Of a stretch of DNA of 64,000 bases, positions 38,501-45,869 are shown in pieces. This DNA comes from a bacterium (GTDB taxonomy: Bacteria; Planctomycetota; Planctomycetia; Pirellulales; Pirellulaceae). The notes beneath the pieces are model-generated. The model was not told the origin of the DNA. It ran no database searches and saw only the letters and a program-made list of their open reading frames with translations. Each line of letters begins with the position of its first letter. The first letter of the stretch is position 1. Where the stretch lies: contig JAUIGN010000027.1 of assembly GCA_030430075.1 (NCBI GenBank), positions 1 through 64,000 on the forward strand, given 5' to 3'. The position numbers and the translations under genes were made by a program.

Positions 38501-41500
38501 TCTTGTGGACGGCCCGCTCGTTCGCAGGGCGCCTGTCGAGCGCATCGATGTACGGCTCAGTTCTTCGATCGACCCCGATACGTTCAGCGCCAGCGATTTG
38601 ACGCTTACGAAAGACTTCGGGGCGGATCTCATCGACGCCGACGTCACGGTCCAACAAGTCGGTGAATCGCGGTATCTGATCGAAGGACTCGATCGCCTCA
38701 ATCACGATGACGGTGAGTACTTGCTGACGATGAACGCCAGCGGATTGGCAGACATCGCGGGCAATGCGGGGAGCGGGTTGCGAGAAGTACGGTGGACGAT
38801 CGATCAGACTGCACCTGCCGCTCCCAGCGACCTGACCGTCCTGAATTCAAGTTCCCACGATGGCTTTGACGCCGTCGTTGGCGGCCTCGCGCTAACAATC
38901 GTCGGTTCGATGCCGGAGCCAGACCTGCAGCTTCTAGTTTTGGACGAAACGAACGACGTTGTCCTGGGTACAGAGTCCGTCACAGGAACGTCTTTCCAGC
39001 AGGCGGTCACGTTGTTATCAGCTGGCGCCCATCGCATCGCCGTCCACGCTGTCGATGCTGCCGGCAATGTTTCGCCGGCCGGTGCGTTGAATGTGTTCGT
39101 CGATACGACTCGGCCGCAGATTGTGGAAGTGCGGGCACCCGAGGGCACGATCACGTCGCCCGTCGAGACCATCGAGATTGAACTCTCTGAGCCGATTGAC
39201 CTGACGACCTTCGACTGGGAAGACCTCACGCTGACTCTGGACGGCTCGCCGAATCGAATTACCTCCGATGCGTCGATCTCCCATGTTCAAGGAGCGACCT
39301 ATCGGATCGCTGACCTGGCTCCGCTGACCGCTGCCCACGGTTCCTATCTTCTCACCGTCGACTTGACTGAAGTGCAGGACCGCAGCGGCAATTCAGGAGA
39401 TCAGCGAACAGATGCAACATGGTCGTTCATCAATGCGTCCAAGATCGCTCACGAAATGTTGGGCGGGCCAACCTTGAATGACGAAGACCAGTTCGGGTTT
39501 AGCGTCACGACCATCGGTGACTTGGACGGCGATGGCGTCCCGGATGTGGCAGTGGGAGCTCCTTTCGACAACGAAGCGACCGGCGCGGTCCACCTGCTCT
39601 ACCTGAATGCGGACAAGTCGGTGAAGCAGTCGCGCCGGATTGGATTCGGAAGTACGCTTGGACCTGTTCCCGCACTTGGAAGCTTCTTTGGGACTTCGGT
39701 TGCTTCGATCGGTGACCTGGACGGAGATGCCATCCCCGACTTGGCAGTGGGAGCCGTTGGAGATCCCACAGGAGGCAGCTTTCGCGGTGCTACCTACATC
39801 GTCTTTCTCAATCGAGACGGAACGGCAAGAGAAACAACCAGAATCGCGCACGAATCCTCCGGTGGCCCAACGCTTGCCAATGTTGATTTATTCGGCAGCT
39901 CTGTCAGCCCGATCGGCGACCTCGATGGTGACGGAATCATCGACTTGGCAGTTGGAGCGGTTGGAGATGATACCGGTGTGACCGAACCGGGAGGCGATTT
40001 GCGGGGAGCGATCTATGTTCTGTCAATGAACAGAGATGGGACAGCAAAGAGTACCGCCAAAATCGCCGACTCGACCGGCGGTGGTCCCAAGTTGCAGGAT
40101 CTTGATCGTTTTGGAAGATCGATAGCCTCAATTGGTGATATCGACGGCGATGGCATCGAAGACATGGCTGTCGGCGCCTATGGTGATGACAGTGAACGGC
40201 CTGAACGGGGAGCCGCCTACGTCGTGTTCATGAAGAGTGACGGAACTGCCAAGCACACAAGAAAGCTTGCAAGCGGTGCTCCCGGAATGCCGCCGCTGGA
40301 AGATGACACACGATTTGGGCTGTCGCTCGCGCCGGCGGGTGATCTCGATGGAAATGGAGTCACTGATCTGCTTGCCGGTTCACCCGGTGACGCCGGGAGT
40401 CGGGCCGTCTATGTGCTTCTCCTTGGCGAAGACGGCACCTTACATAGCCATAAGAGGATTGGGAATGAAAGTGGGGGTGGGCCGGCGCTGCTCGACGGTG
40501 ATGACTTTGGCAGTTCGGTAACCGCGATAGGAGATCTGAATGGGGACGGAACGATTGAACTTGCGGTTGGGGCAGCAGTCGATGACACGGGAGGGGACAA
40601 TCGCGGGGCGGTACATATCGTCTCGTTAGAGCCTTTGCTGGACTACGGCGACGCGCCGGATACTGCGCGTGGAACGAGTCCGGCCAACTATCAGAGTCTG
40701 TTGGATGACGACGGTGCTCGCCATCAGATCGTCTCGGGCATCAGGCTGGGCGCGACTCTCGATGCGGACGACGGGACTGCAGCGGGCATAGCCGCCGACG
40801 GCGATGACGCGGACCTCGCTGCGGGTGACGATGAGGATGGCCTTGTAGATCCACGAACAGAGCTCTTGGTAACCATCGGAGCTTCACCGACAGTACGCGT
40901 CTCAGCCACAAACACCACCGCACAACTCGGAAAGCTGTGGGGCTGGATCGACTACAACGGCGACGGCGTCTTTGATAATGCCACCGAGCGGACTCAGGTC
41001 GACATTCCCAGTGGTACCGAAGCCACTGTCTTCCGACTCCAGTTTCCCGAGGTGCCCGTCGGTTTTACTGGATCAACCTACGCACGGCTTCGGCTAAGCA
41101 CCGATGACGCCGCCTCGAAGCCCTTCGGGCTTGCGACGGACGGCGAAGTCGAAGACTACCTCGTGCAGGTCCGCTCGCCAGCAAGCGGGCGTGCCCAACG
41201 GACAGAGATCGTTGCAACGTCTCTAGGACCACTTCCGAGCGGTGAACGGTTATTCGGTAGTGCGTTGGCTGCCGTCGGAGACTTGAACTCTGACGGCGTT
41301 TCCGATTTGGTAGTGGGCGCGTGGGGAGACGATGAGCATGGTACGGACACTGGCGCGTTCTACATTCTGTACCTGGACACCGATGGCAACGCGCGGCGAG
41401 CCGTCAGAATCGACAGCGGCTCTCCGGGCGCTCCACCCGTTGATGACTTTGCGCGGTTCGGTGTGGCCATCACGTCCGTCGGAGACCTGAATGCAGATGG

Positions 41501-44075
41501 AGTCACCGACCTGGCCGTTGGTGCCAGCAAGGATACGGTGACGAATCGGCGCCATGGCGCCGTCCACATCCTGTTCATGAACGCCGATGGAACCATCGCT
41601 GACCGCACAGTTGTCGGCAGCGAACTCGGCGGCGGCCCACCCCTCGCGATTGCAGATTCTTTCGGCAGCGCGGTCACATCGATCGGTGACCTCGATGGCG
41701 ATGGCATTGCCGAATTGGTCGTTGGTGCCGACCGTGACGATTCAGGTGGGAATCTGCGAGGCGCAGTCTACGTACTATTCATGAAAGCGGACGGCTCCGT
41801 TAAGTCCTTTCAGAAAATCGCTCACGACACCGCTGGTGGGCCGGCGCTTGCTGATGATAGTCGTTTTGGCAGTTCTGTTGCGTCCATTGGGGATCTCGAC
41901 GGTGACGGCACGTCTGACATCGCCGTTGGAGCGCGCCGCGATCCCAACAGTGGTGTTAACGCAGGTGCGATTTACATTCTGCTCATGAACGCCGACGGAA
42001 CGGCGCGCGAGACTCATCGCATCGCTGATAGCGAGGGTCTCGACCTCGCGGCCGAAGACTTCCTCGGCCATGCTGTTGCAGGACTTGGTGACTTCGACGG
42101 CGACGGAGTGCCCGACTTGGTCGTTAGTGCGCACCAGGATGATACGGGTGGGGTGAATCGCGGGGCCATTTATGTCCTACTGCTGACTCCAGAGGGCTCG
42201 GTCAAGCGTCATGTGAAGATTGCCAACCAAGTAGGCGGCGGACCAGAGCTGGGTGATGACGAGTTTTTCGGGAACGCCGTGGTGAGTGTCGGGGACCTGA
42301 ACGGGGACGGGATCAGTGACTTGGCGGTTTCGGCGGGCAAGGATCGCTTCGGGAACGAAAACGTTCGGATACTGTTCATGGCGGAAGTAGATACAACTCC
42401 TCCGCGGCCGGTGCTGACTGCAAATCTGTCAAACGACCCGACGAATCAGGCAAGCGTGCCACTGTCCGTCGACTTCGGAGAACCGGTCGTCTCGTTTGCC
42501 CAAGACGACCTCGCGTTGACTAACGGATCGATAACCGACTTCAGTTCTTCGGACGGACAAACTTACGCGTTCCAAGTCACGCCGCTCCGTGACGGGGTTG
42601 TAGCGATCAGCGTTCCGGAGGCTGCCGCTGAAGACGAGTCGGCGAACCCGAGTCTGGCAGCGCAACCCATTGCTTTCGTCAGTGATCGCACACTACCCGC
42701 AGCGACGATCAGCAGCAGCGTGTCACAGCCGACAACCTCCGATGTCCTTCCGATTACGATCTCCTTCAGTGAACCAGTACTTGGCTTGGAGGCAAGTGCA
42801 CTGATGTTGGTCAATGCAGTAGTGACCTCTCCTCTTGTGACGGTGGACGACCATACATTTTCTCTAGATTTAACGCCCGTCGGCGTCGGCTTGCTCGGAG
42901 TCACAGTGCCTCAGGAAGCCGTGCGAGATGCAGCTGGTAACAGTCTTGCTGCCGACAGCAGCTTCTCAGTTCAAATCCGTTCACCCAACATGGCACCGAC
43001 TGCCATCTCGCTTTCGAGCACATCCGTTCAGGAGAACGTGCCGGGATCCGTGATTGGCAGCCTGAGTGCCAGCGATCCGAACGATGACGACACACACTCC
43101 TTTCAGGTGAACGACAATCGATTCGAGGTTCAAGGAGACGAGCTCAAGCTGAAGTCCGGCATAGCACTTGATCACGAACAGACTATGACGCTGTCCCTGC
43201 AGATCACTGCAACAGACAGCGGCGAACCACCCCTGTCGCTCCGATCCGAATTCGTGATCGCGGTTGGCGACGCCAATGATCCACCTTCAGCGGTTGGACT
43301 CATCGACACAGCAGTTATCGAGAATGTTTCTGGGCTCATCCTCGGAGCGCTCACGGTGACTGATCAAGACGCGCTCGACACCCATTCGTTTGCCGTGTCG
43401 GACCCTCGCCTTGAGATTGTCGGCGGTCAGTTGAAGCTAAAAGAGGGAATTGCCATTGATCGCAGTTCCGAGGACACGCTGACGATTCACGTCACGGCTA
43501 CAGATTCCGGAACGCCGCCGATGCGTGTCATGCAGACTTTTGAGTTCGCTGTCGGGAGCAACCCACTACCCTGGCAGAATCGTGAACTCCATCTCGATGC
43601 AAATGGAGATGGCGACGTGTCACCCATTGACGCGCTCGTTGTAATTAACCTGCTGAATCTCCGAGGCAACGGCCTGCTCAATCCCAATGGCAAACTCCCG
43701 ACTTCTCGGCCGCACAACTCGCCCGAGCCATTTTACGACATCAACGGCGACCGCTTCGTGAGCCCAATTGACGCATTGAACGTAATCAACTCGATCAACG
43801 ATCCGTCCTCAGAATCCGAAGGCGAATTGTGGGGCATCGTAGTGCCCGCCAGTTCTACTGGAGAGCGACCAAGCAACCCGGTCGCTCGCAAGGTGGCGAA
43901 GGTAAGTCACAAAACTGCATATTTCGCTGCCGTTGCCTCGGCCGCGGCCTCGGATGCCAATCGCAGTTCTTCTCCTTCTCGTCAAGCAATAGCTTTCCGT
44001 GAACTAGATGACCTACTCGACGACCTAGCCGTAGACATTACTCCGCTGTGGAAGTCTCTTTCATGGGCCAACTGA
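26544..44075 (+). CDS. Giant exported repeat protein (GEVED/FG-GAP/Calx-beta/CARDB/cadherin/dockerin)
   Basis: At 5843 residues (about 0.6 MDa) this is a planctomycete-type exported giant. The GTG start has AAGGAG in front. Residues 1-34 are very basic and end in LELLEERNLLA, the export motif of planctomycete surface proteins. Approximate order: GEVED 409-585; FG-GAP (GDLDGDG...VYVLFMN) 596-949; GEVED 956-1132; FG-GAP 1141-1547; CARDB 1552-1672; about four Calx-beta 1676-2089; CARDB 2095-2208; CnaB/carboxypeptidase-like repeats about 2530-2980; a cysteine-bearing unassigned domain about 2986-3350; four 'SEPI' Ig-like repeats 3770-4294; FG-GAP 4298-4696; GEVED 4701-4875; FG-GAP 4879-5280; two Ig-like 5283-5480; two cadherin 5485-5676; dockerin-type pair DANGDGDVSPIDA and DINGDRFVSPIDA 5676-5758; short tail. 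FG-GAP and Calx-beta repeats bind calcium. Likely cell-surface adhesion or cell-cell contact. Uninterrupted, so presumably expressed. Confidence 0.92.
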   Translation: MLKLVKRPRKRERRRSRYHHALRLELLEERNLLATLTNGTGDGRATIDVDGYGAFGSILGGVSGEAVYDPIGLAPMSTTKASALAVGVNGAARDFLTSGTLGTTANDFPGLAVEGTTEAISSSFSYQGLDFELHQELVNLTQFQSGAAGGTRLKQTYDITNSSGAAALLDIVRYYDGDLNHTGSAEDDGAGLRSTSFGRKAFITDEATGQFSALDPTVVEVSTTTTTTGTAFFNSTEVPYRITTSSSLLDDVNTDLEFFGLVDGDVLPANGVIDESHGYDVAVAFQQLISLAPGDTATFTTVTDFGPGSTLHSLVAEPHNARVPIGSEHTVRYTLLDDDGLPARSPPSDILVSVSGVHSEAGSAVPSVLEAGYEFSYTGTDVGIDQITADGPEGTFFGTLVTWTYADDYGDAPDGAVGTGRGNYRTLLSDDGPRHGARPGLFLGAEVDQEEDAVPSPEAIGDDAHETFGFPDDEDGVSVPQVDLHVTQGAEPTVNVVVTNTTGTDATLYGWIDYDADGHFDNSTERAEVVVPTGLESEVVSLLFPKVPIGYTGKTYARFRLSTDSAAANSYGMAVDGEVEDHVAAVTARGSGVLKSSQQYTEMGNSGAAIGDLDGDGIIDIAIGAYGGSVPGSGRGEVYILFMNSDGTVREQAVIGHETGGGPSLINSERFGTSVVSLGDVDGDGIQDLGIGAQGDSEVNQETGNSKKQFLGAAYVVFMNRDGTAKAFQKIGDRIGGGPDLDFFDYFGNVGSVGDVNADGIPDMAVGASPTDGRGAVYVFLLNRDGTAKSFTKISHSATTGPILSNNDHFGLSVAGIGDIDRDGVPDMAVGALRDNGMFGGVVHILFLGRDGTVSRSHEITPAQIGLAPVFDWQLGRSVAAIEDLNGDGTSDLAVGGKGALYVWLMNTDGTVKSSTRVNSADGFVAWVSSLGDFNSDGIPDLVANRSLLFLSPPADYGDAPDSATGTATADYETVASDNGPSHSVVSGLFLGATVDAEDDARPNFTASGDDTDQTLSDDEDGLVNAPHDLTLTVGTQPKVKVLVTNTTGDDATLWGWMDYNKDGVFDNQAERTSMSVPDGSLSDTVTLAFPVVPPGAPGSTYARFRLSTDDAAASPTGNAIDGEVEDYPVIVQLPSTGTVGSTAKISDISGGFSGGLVEGDFFGIDVSHIGDLNRDGTSDIVVSQSGAAGGNSRGGVWTLFLDDDGTVINQQPIGNGVGGFVGTLDDNAGLGIAVEAIQDLNGDGIQDLVVGVRGDDDGGNDRGAVWVLFMKTDGTAGGQSKISSTSGGLTLPLRDGDQFGSSVASIGDLDGNGAVDLAVGAIADSHTNTSAGAVYVLFMNPDGTVRHNQKLTTGVGGFAPVLGSLDSLGAVANLGDLDGDGVAEMAVGAPGDDDGGADRGAAYVLFMQRDGTAKRTQKISATSGRLPALLDDGDMFGNDVSAAGDINGDGVPDIIVSANGDDDGGDDRGAVYLLFLNPDGTVKDYEKLSAATPGLGLDDGDRFGSAATLVWDVNRDGVPDLAVGAAGDDDGGLDRGAVHLLFLNSVPDADLEITAEDISVSPQAAEFGGQVSVTYTVKNVGGEPANATWSDRIYLSDDELLDATDRPIALISGNGPLQDGGASDDSYTRTSTVTLPTNFGVGDGTHYLIVSSDSGRELPELNDGNNAAAVPIDLKAQLLLELPSHSIAESASNPAIRGVVRRTGSIANELVVTLTSSAADEISVPATVTIPAGHSAATFNVTVFEDDITDGDQIVTITATSDALGDADQQVTVLDIDLPTLTLTVDANELTEGQTIQATITRSVVSPMPLTVSLAATPGANHATLPGTVEIPANQPSTTINVSAVADSLLEIDQLVGIEASSPGFIFGFAEVTVLDDDDPALEIKLATPIISESGGSTATTATVTRGNVTNREIVVELDSSDETELRVPETVTLPAGVASVRFFVAAIDDDIVDQTQDVSLSATARTSITGDALPATTTTAVVSVSDDDGPTLFVSVDKQLVREGLDPAAIGTVRRNTDATGAVTVALSSDDAGEAVVPTEVTIPDGQVSVTFPIQPIDDNVNDGDQMVTLTAAADGFTTGMTTLVVSDRDLPDLIVTDISVTDSADTEEIIPVSYKVANQGLASLSGTPVQRVFLSDDPIVGEDSLVAQFPLEMQLSVGETETKAFGIQMPLSPGDYWVVVTTDAGLAVDEGIESNNTRIEGPIRVSAQYSATVQTDTEVAVADTPITMTGVATRASGAIADSELIDIHVVVRGMRRRFSVRTDTRGAFAYTFEPLPGEAGVYGIAAAHPGVAEPEPQDSFALLGMRSDPVDPRFIVKEADPASFGTLLVENLSDRQLTGVTARVLTAPTNLDVDVSLPGAAGVAVLSPLGSLPLTYSVAARDASITGGEVVVELMTSEGATLDVPIQVSVTPLTPKLSSWPGTLVASMLREQKKVVEFTVTNNGGLETGDLEVRLPNASWMQLATARVIPTLAPGASASISLVLSPNEELPLGEYRGTLVVDNDQVALSVPYRFRAASSEMGALVVEVVDEYTFYAAGEPRVEGATVTLIDEVSGTVVAEATTLADGLVTLSDVPEGYYDLRISAANHTSYSEPVFVEGERTKPVQAFLAAEVVKYVFDVVPTTIEDHSRIEVETVFETNVPVPVIVVEPRVINFDDLQFKDGVAHMEFTLSNHGLVAAQDVSFELPSHPDFEFSALIQDVGVLPANSSLKIPASVFDLSFATPEGVTAIEGELRMSESTAFPPSVVANNIVSGENFQTRAREDGTFLITGLAPGTYEITVPGFELTHVTTLDVREGELTEGVVLQLVAVQTVDGTIIRQSDATPVENAAVTVLDGGNVVAATFTDSSGRYVLVGLPAGQYSLLVEGERLARTVVSSVDLSTTVTTHVENESIVSGGVIDDNGPLDDVGVFLRSTTRDIKPLHATVTSDGSFAVRNLAPGDYTMVVFSEGYSTQETQITVGANQIVNIGAIRLTPANGVGALRGAEAEGNPSLQELREFRESFMEFQLPLLGSYFGPDVFDLWTKYLTSDGPNLTHEEFTDGSDLVERWSWSPFIGKGYRYSSATENRLDGVFDLALKLIEERLEEDELTKCGAERVKPNTYAFDIVELAKESSELADLLNGTDPPKQLNFSSPYDVPGNTAGDVGQGNGKPDAEGQVYHDTRVVDGKIIVEFLPDGIGSTGGAVGGYRISSQLRLTVEDTIDFLPGQLGAALEVLFGTAMLRELERNGLAHDVPFRVTISDKDRFKVIPGYGSEFRSCCSLGDSGVVRWKLRCGAGDIHYATQVTLIGFSGEDCDTPDTYSPSSPPPSSPGRPNPVVYQPDVRPLADNCVLTELPPEGLGEGEGSTRSGGGICAQVRIKIEQTAVQTRDAFDARLQVINDVSLPLADLTAQLMVFDGDDNVVTNLFGFLPPDPQEVAMVDAGGIEDFRWTIIPSVEAAEEQPVEYFVGGSFSYRQGSQLFTVPLSPVSIDVFPTPELYLKYFQQREVFSDDPFTDEIEPAIPFSLGLQVTNRGGGSARNLRVESAQPEIIENEKGLDTSFTIIGSEVEGQPGDASLTLEFGEVAPGETAVGQWFFTTPLHGNYVDLDVTFTHDHSVQTGVDVSLIRATDIYYLVHPVYADGSFDDGLRDFLTNDLDDRKHLADTLHLSDGSVVDVTAVEAADSTSAQQGQTLIVELNADLPDEWGYLRVPDPGQGEYRLVQVLRSDGKELPADNFWQTDRSFLIRGERPVYEDILHLFDYGSTDSYTLTYVPRDASPPTVFAIQEVMDPRTVPVETIDVTFSEPIADSSFDFADLSLSKDGGANLINGNVTIASLTKSVYRIHGLSTLTETDGEYVLTVDAAGVTDPFGNPGIGVTAELWRKGEFAPAIVSILGVESEYRNSAVPFVVVDFSEPIDLESFDDEDISLTRNGATIPLDGQLVISALDGGQYHVAGLTEVTSADGTYSLSVDATGVMDDGGFAGVGVETVTWTKSLASFFVTDLLVDGPLVRRAPVERIDVRLSSSIDPDTFSASDLTLTKDFGADLIDADVTVQQVGESRYLIEGLDRLNHDDGEYLLTMNASGLADIAGNAGSGLREVRWTIDQTAPAAPSDLTVLNSSSHDGFDAVVGGLALTIVGSMPEPDLQLLVLDETNDVVLGTESVTGTSFQQAVTLLSAGAHRIAVHAVDAAGNVSPAGALNVFVDTTRPQIVEVRAPEGTITSPVETIEIELSEPIDLTTFDWEDLTLTLDGSPNRITSDASISHVQGATYRIADLAPLTAAHGSYLLTVDLTEVQDRSGNSGDQRTDATWSFINASKIAHEMLGGPTLNDEDQFGFSVTTIGDLDGDGVPDVAVGAPFDNEATGAVHLLYLNADKSVKQSRRIGFGSTLGPVPALGSFFGTSVASIGDLDGDAIPDLAVGAVGDPTGGSFRGATYIVFLNRDGTARETTRIAHESSGGPTLANVDLFGSSVSPIGDLDGDGIIDLAVGAVGDDTGVTEPGGDLRGAIYVLSMNRDGTAKSTAKIADSTGGGPKLQDLDRFGRSIASIGDIDGDGIEDMAVGAYGDDSERPERGAAYVVFMKSDGTAKHTRKLASGAPGMPPLEDDTRFGLSLAPAGDLDGNGVTDLLAGSPGDAGSRAVYVLLLGEDGTLHSHKRIGNESGGGPALLDGDDFGSSVTAIGDLNGDGTIELAVGAAVDDTGGDNRGAVHIVSLEPLLDYGDAPDTARGTSPANYQSLLDDDGARHQIVSGIRLGATLDADDGTAAGIAADGDDADLAAGDDEDGLVDPRTELLVTIGASPTVRVSATNTTAQLGKLWGWIDYNGDGVFDNATERTQVDIPSGTEATVFRLQFPEVPVGFTGSTYARLRLSTDDAASKPFGLATDGEVEDYLVQVRSPASGRAQRTEIVATSLGPLPSGERLFGSALAAVGDLNSDGVSDLVVGAWGDDEHGTDTGAFYILYLDTDGNARRAVRIDSGSPGAPPVDDFARFGVAITSVGDLNADGVTDLAVGASKDTVTNRRHGAVHILFMNADGTIADRTVVGSELGGGPPLAIADSFGSAVTSIGDLDGDGIAELVVGADRDDSGGNLRGAVYVLFMKADGSVKSFQKIAHDTAGGPALADDSRFGSSVASIGDLDGDGTSDIAVGARRDPNSGVNAGAIYILLMNADGTARETHRIADSEGLDLAAEDFLGHAVAGLGDFDGDGVPDLVVSAHQDDTGGVNRGAIYVLLLTPEGSVKRHVKIANQVGGGPELGDDEFFGNAVVSVGDLNGDGISDLAVSAGKDRFGNENVRILFMAEVDTTPPRPVLTANLSNDPTNQASVPLSVDFGEPVVSFAQDDLALTNGSITDFSSSDGQTYAFQVTPLRDGVVAISVPEAAAEDESANPSLAAQPIAFVSDRTLPAATISSSVSQPTTSDVLPITISFSEPVLGLEASALMLVNAVVTSPLVTVDDHTFSLDLTPVGVGLLGVTVPQEAVRDAAGNSLAADSSFSVQIRSPNMAPTAISLSSTSVQENVPGSVIGSLSASDPNDDDTHSFQVNDNRFEVQGDELKLKSGIALDHEQTMTLSLQITATDSGEPPLSLRSEFVIAVGDANDPPSAVGLIDTAVIENVSGLILGALTVTDQDALDTHSFAVSDPRLEIVGGQLKLKEGIAIDRSSEDTLTIHVTATDSGTPPMRVMQTFEFAVGSNPLPWQNRELHLDANGDGDVSPIDALVVINLLNLRGNGLLNPNGKLPTSRPHNSPEPFYDINGDRFVSPIDALNVINSINDPSSESEGELWGIVVPASSTGERPSNPVARKVAKVSHKTAYFAAVASAAASDANRSSSPSRQAIAFRELDDLLDDLAVDITPLWKSLSWAN

Positions 44076-44484
44076 CTCTGCAAAACGCTTCCCGCGACTC
44101 TTCGAGATGCTGCTGAAGCCACGTGATTGGGAGTCAACTCAGCCATATCGGTTGCTGGCTTAGTTGAACGGGGCCGTATTTCCCGCTCAACACCAGCACC
44201 GAATGCAAGATTCTGTAATCTCCATGCGCACTTCGGTCTGTGTTCCGTGATCCACAATCACATGACGCTTCGCAACTCCGGTGGGCGCAGCCGGACGGCG
44301 CTCGCGAATTCCGAAAAGTGCGTTGGTGTTTGCAGATCTCGCCCACCGATGCGCTCTGGGATTTCAGCTGGGCTCGCCTCGGTGCGGGAAAGCCCAAAGC
44401 GCGCCCGCTGGCGATAGATGAGAGATTCCCAGCTCTCAGTCCCAGAAAGCCGTCGCGCGTGAGGCGCGCCATCAATCGACCCTT
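44076..44484. other. Non-coding gap between giant gene and dnaB
   Basis: The two genes converge here. Short frames on both strands do not look like proteins, and I found no hairpin followed by a T-run that would be an obvious terminator. Confidence 0.5.
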
Positions 44485-45840
44485 TTATCGGACTGCCCCA
44501 ATGGTCACCTGCGGCAATTCACCTACACTTTGCAGCGGTCGAAACGTCATTCGCTTGGCATCGAAGAAGAGGCACGCGCGTCCAGTGGGACCGTTTCTGT
44601 TCTTTCGAATGTAGACGTCCGTAACACCGGGGTCGGAGCAGTCCTCGTTGTAAACATCTTCGCGGTATAGCATCAGCACGATATCGGCGTCCTGCTCTAT
44701 AGAACCCGAGTCGCGCAAGTCGGAAAGAATTGGAATCGGCGGGTTGCGTTGCTCCACCGCACGCGAAAGTTGCGACAAAGCAATGATTGGACAGCCTAGC
44801 TCGCGGGCAAGGTTCTTCAAATTGCGGGAAAGGTAGGTCACTTGCTGTGTTCGATTATCGCCTGCGGCACGTTCAGGAATTTCAATAAGTTGCAGGTAGT
44901 CGACGACGAGAAGGTCCAGCCCCCGCTGCATCTTGATCCGGCGGGCCTTACTGCGAAGATTGGCGAGCGACGTGTCGGGATCGTCGTCAATGTAGAGAGG
45001 CAAGCCTTTCAACTCCTCAATCGCCGGAGGGAACTTCTGAAATTCACTGTCACTTAGCGTGCCCCGGCAAAGACGGGAAACGTCGATGCCTGAACCACTC
45101 GTAATGAGACGGTCGAATAGCTGGCGTTTGTCCATTTCAAGCGAGAAGAATGCCACCGGGCTCTGTTGCTGACTGGCAACATGGTGGGCGATATTGAGCG
45201 CAAGTGATGTTTTTCCCAAACTGGGGCGGGCGGCGAGTATGACGAGTGCTCCAGGTTCAAGTCTCTGCAGGTAAGCATCGAGCGAAGCAAAACCCCAGCG
45301 GAGGCCAACCGAGCCAGCAGCGGTGGCGTGCAACTCGGCGTAATGCTCGTAGGCCGCCTTCCCAATCTCGTAGGGAGTTTCCGGATCGACGTTCGAGCCG
45401 ATGCGGGACACAGCCAGAATCTGCTGCTCCGCTCGGTCAAGAAGCTCTGTCGCAGCGAGTTCCTCGTTGCTGCCGAGCTTGGTGATGGCCTCGCCCGCCG
45501 CCACGACCGCTCGGTGAATCGCTTTATCCTTAATCAAGGACGCATGTCGTTCGGCATCCGAGGCGGTGTGGACACAAGTCGTAAGATTGGCAAGATACGC
45601 TGAACCGCCGGCATTCTGCAACGGCGAGTGGTCCTTAAGCTTGTCGGCAAGAGTGAGGAGATCGAATCCCCTCTTGTTCTCGTAGAGCTCAATCATGGCA
45701 GCGAAGACATCGCGGTGAACTGCCTCGTAAAAATCGACGGGGCCAATCCTCGCCATGACATCGACAATCGAATCCGGGTCGATGATCAGCGCACCGAGCA
45801 CGGCTTGCTCAAGATCGTTATTGTGAGCGGCGATGGACAC
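44485..45840 (-). CDS. dnaB: Replicative DNA helicase, DnaB family
   Basis: The 451-residue protein is full-length DnaB: the N-terminal helical domain begins NDLEQAVLGALIIDPDSI (residues 8-25), and the RecA-like domain has Walker A ARPSLGKT (204-211), FFSLEM (231-236), Walker B LLVVDYLQLIE (310-320) and the sensor/arginine region IALSQLSRAVEQR. The ring helicase unwinds DNA at the fork. A second, element-borne copy is typical of plasmids and large phages; the host will have its own. It starts at GTG after a pyrimidine-rich leader and is last in a three-gene leftward operon, 29 bases after the winged-helix replication protein. Confidence 0.92.
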   Translation of the reverse strand: MSIAAHNNDLEQAVLGALIIDPDSIVDVMARIGPVDFYEAVHRDVFAAMIELYENKRGFDLLTLADKLKDHSPLQNAGGSAYLANLTTCVHTASDAERHASLIKDKAIHRAVVAAGEAITKLGSNEELAATELLDRAEQQILAVSRIGSNVDPETPYEIGKAAYEHYAELHATAAGSVGLRWGFASLDAYLQRLEPGALVILAARPSLGKTSLALNIAHHVASQQQSPVAFFSLEMDKRQLFDRLITSGSGIDVSRLCRGTLSDSEFQKFPPAIEELKGLPLYIDDDPDTSLANLRSKARRIKMQRGLDLLVVDYLQLIEIPERAAGDNRTQQVTYLSRNLKNLARELGCPIIALSQLSRAVEQRNPPIPILSDLRDSGSIEQDADIVLMLYREDVYNEDCSDPGVTDVYIRKNRNGPTGRACLFFDAKRMTFRPLQSVGELPQVTIGAVR

Positions 45841-45869
45841 GAGAGAGGAGGGAAAAGGAAGATGGATGG

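Noticed and set aside
28330..42380. Regularly spaced repeats that might suggest a CRISPR or DNA satellite
   Set aside because: They are protein-level FG-GAP and GEVED repeats in one reading frame; the DNA units vary in length and sequence.
44127..44475. Short open frames on both strands between the giant gene and dnaB
   Set aside because: No ribosome site, no family resemblance and irregular composition.
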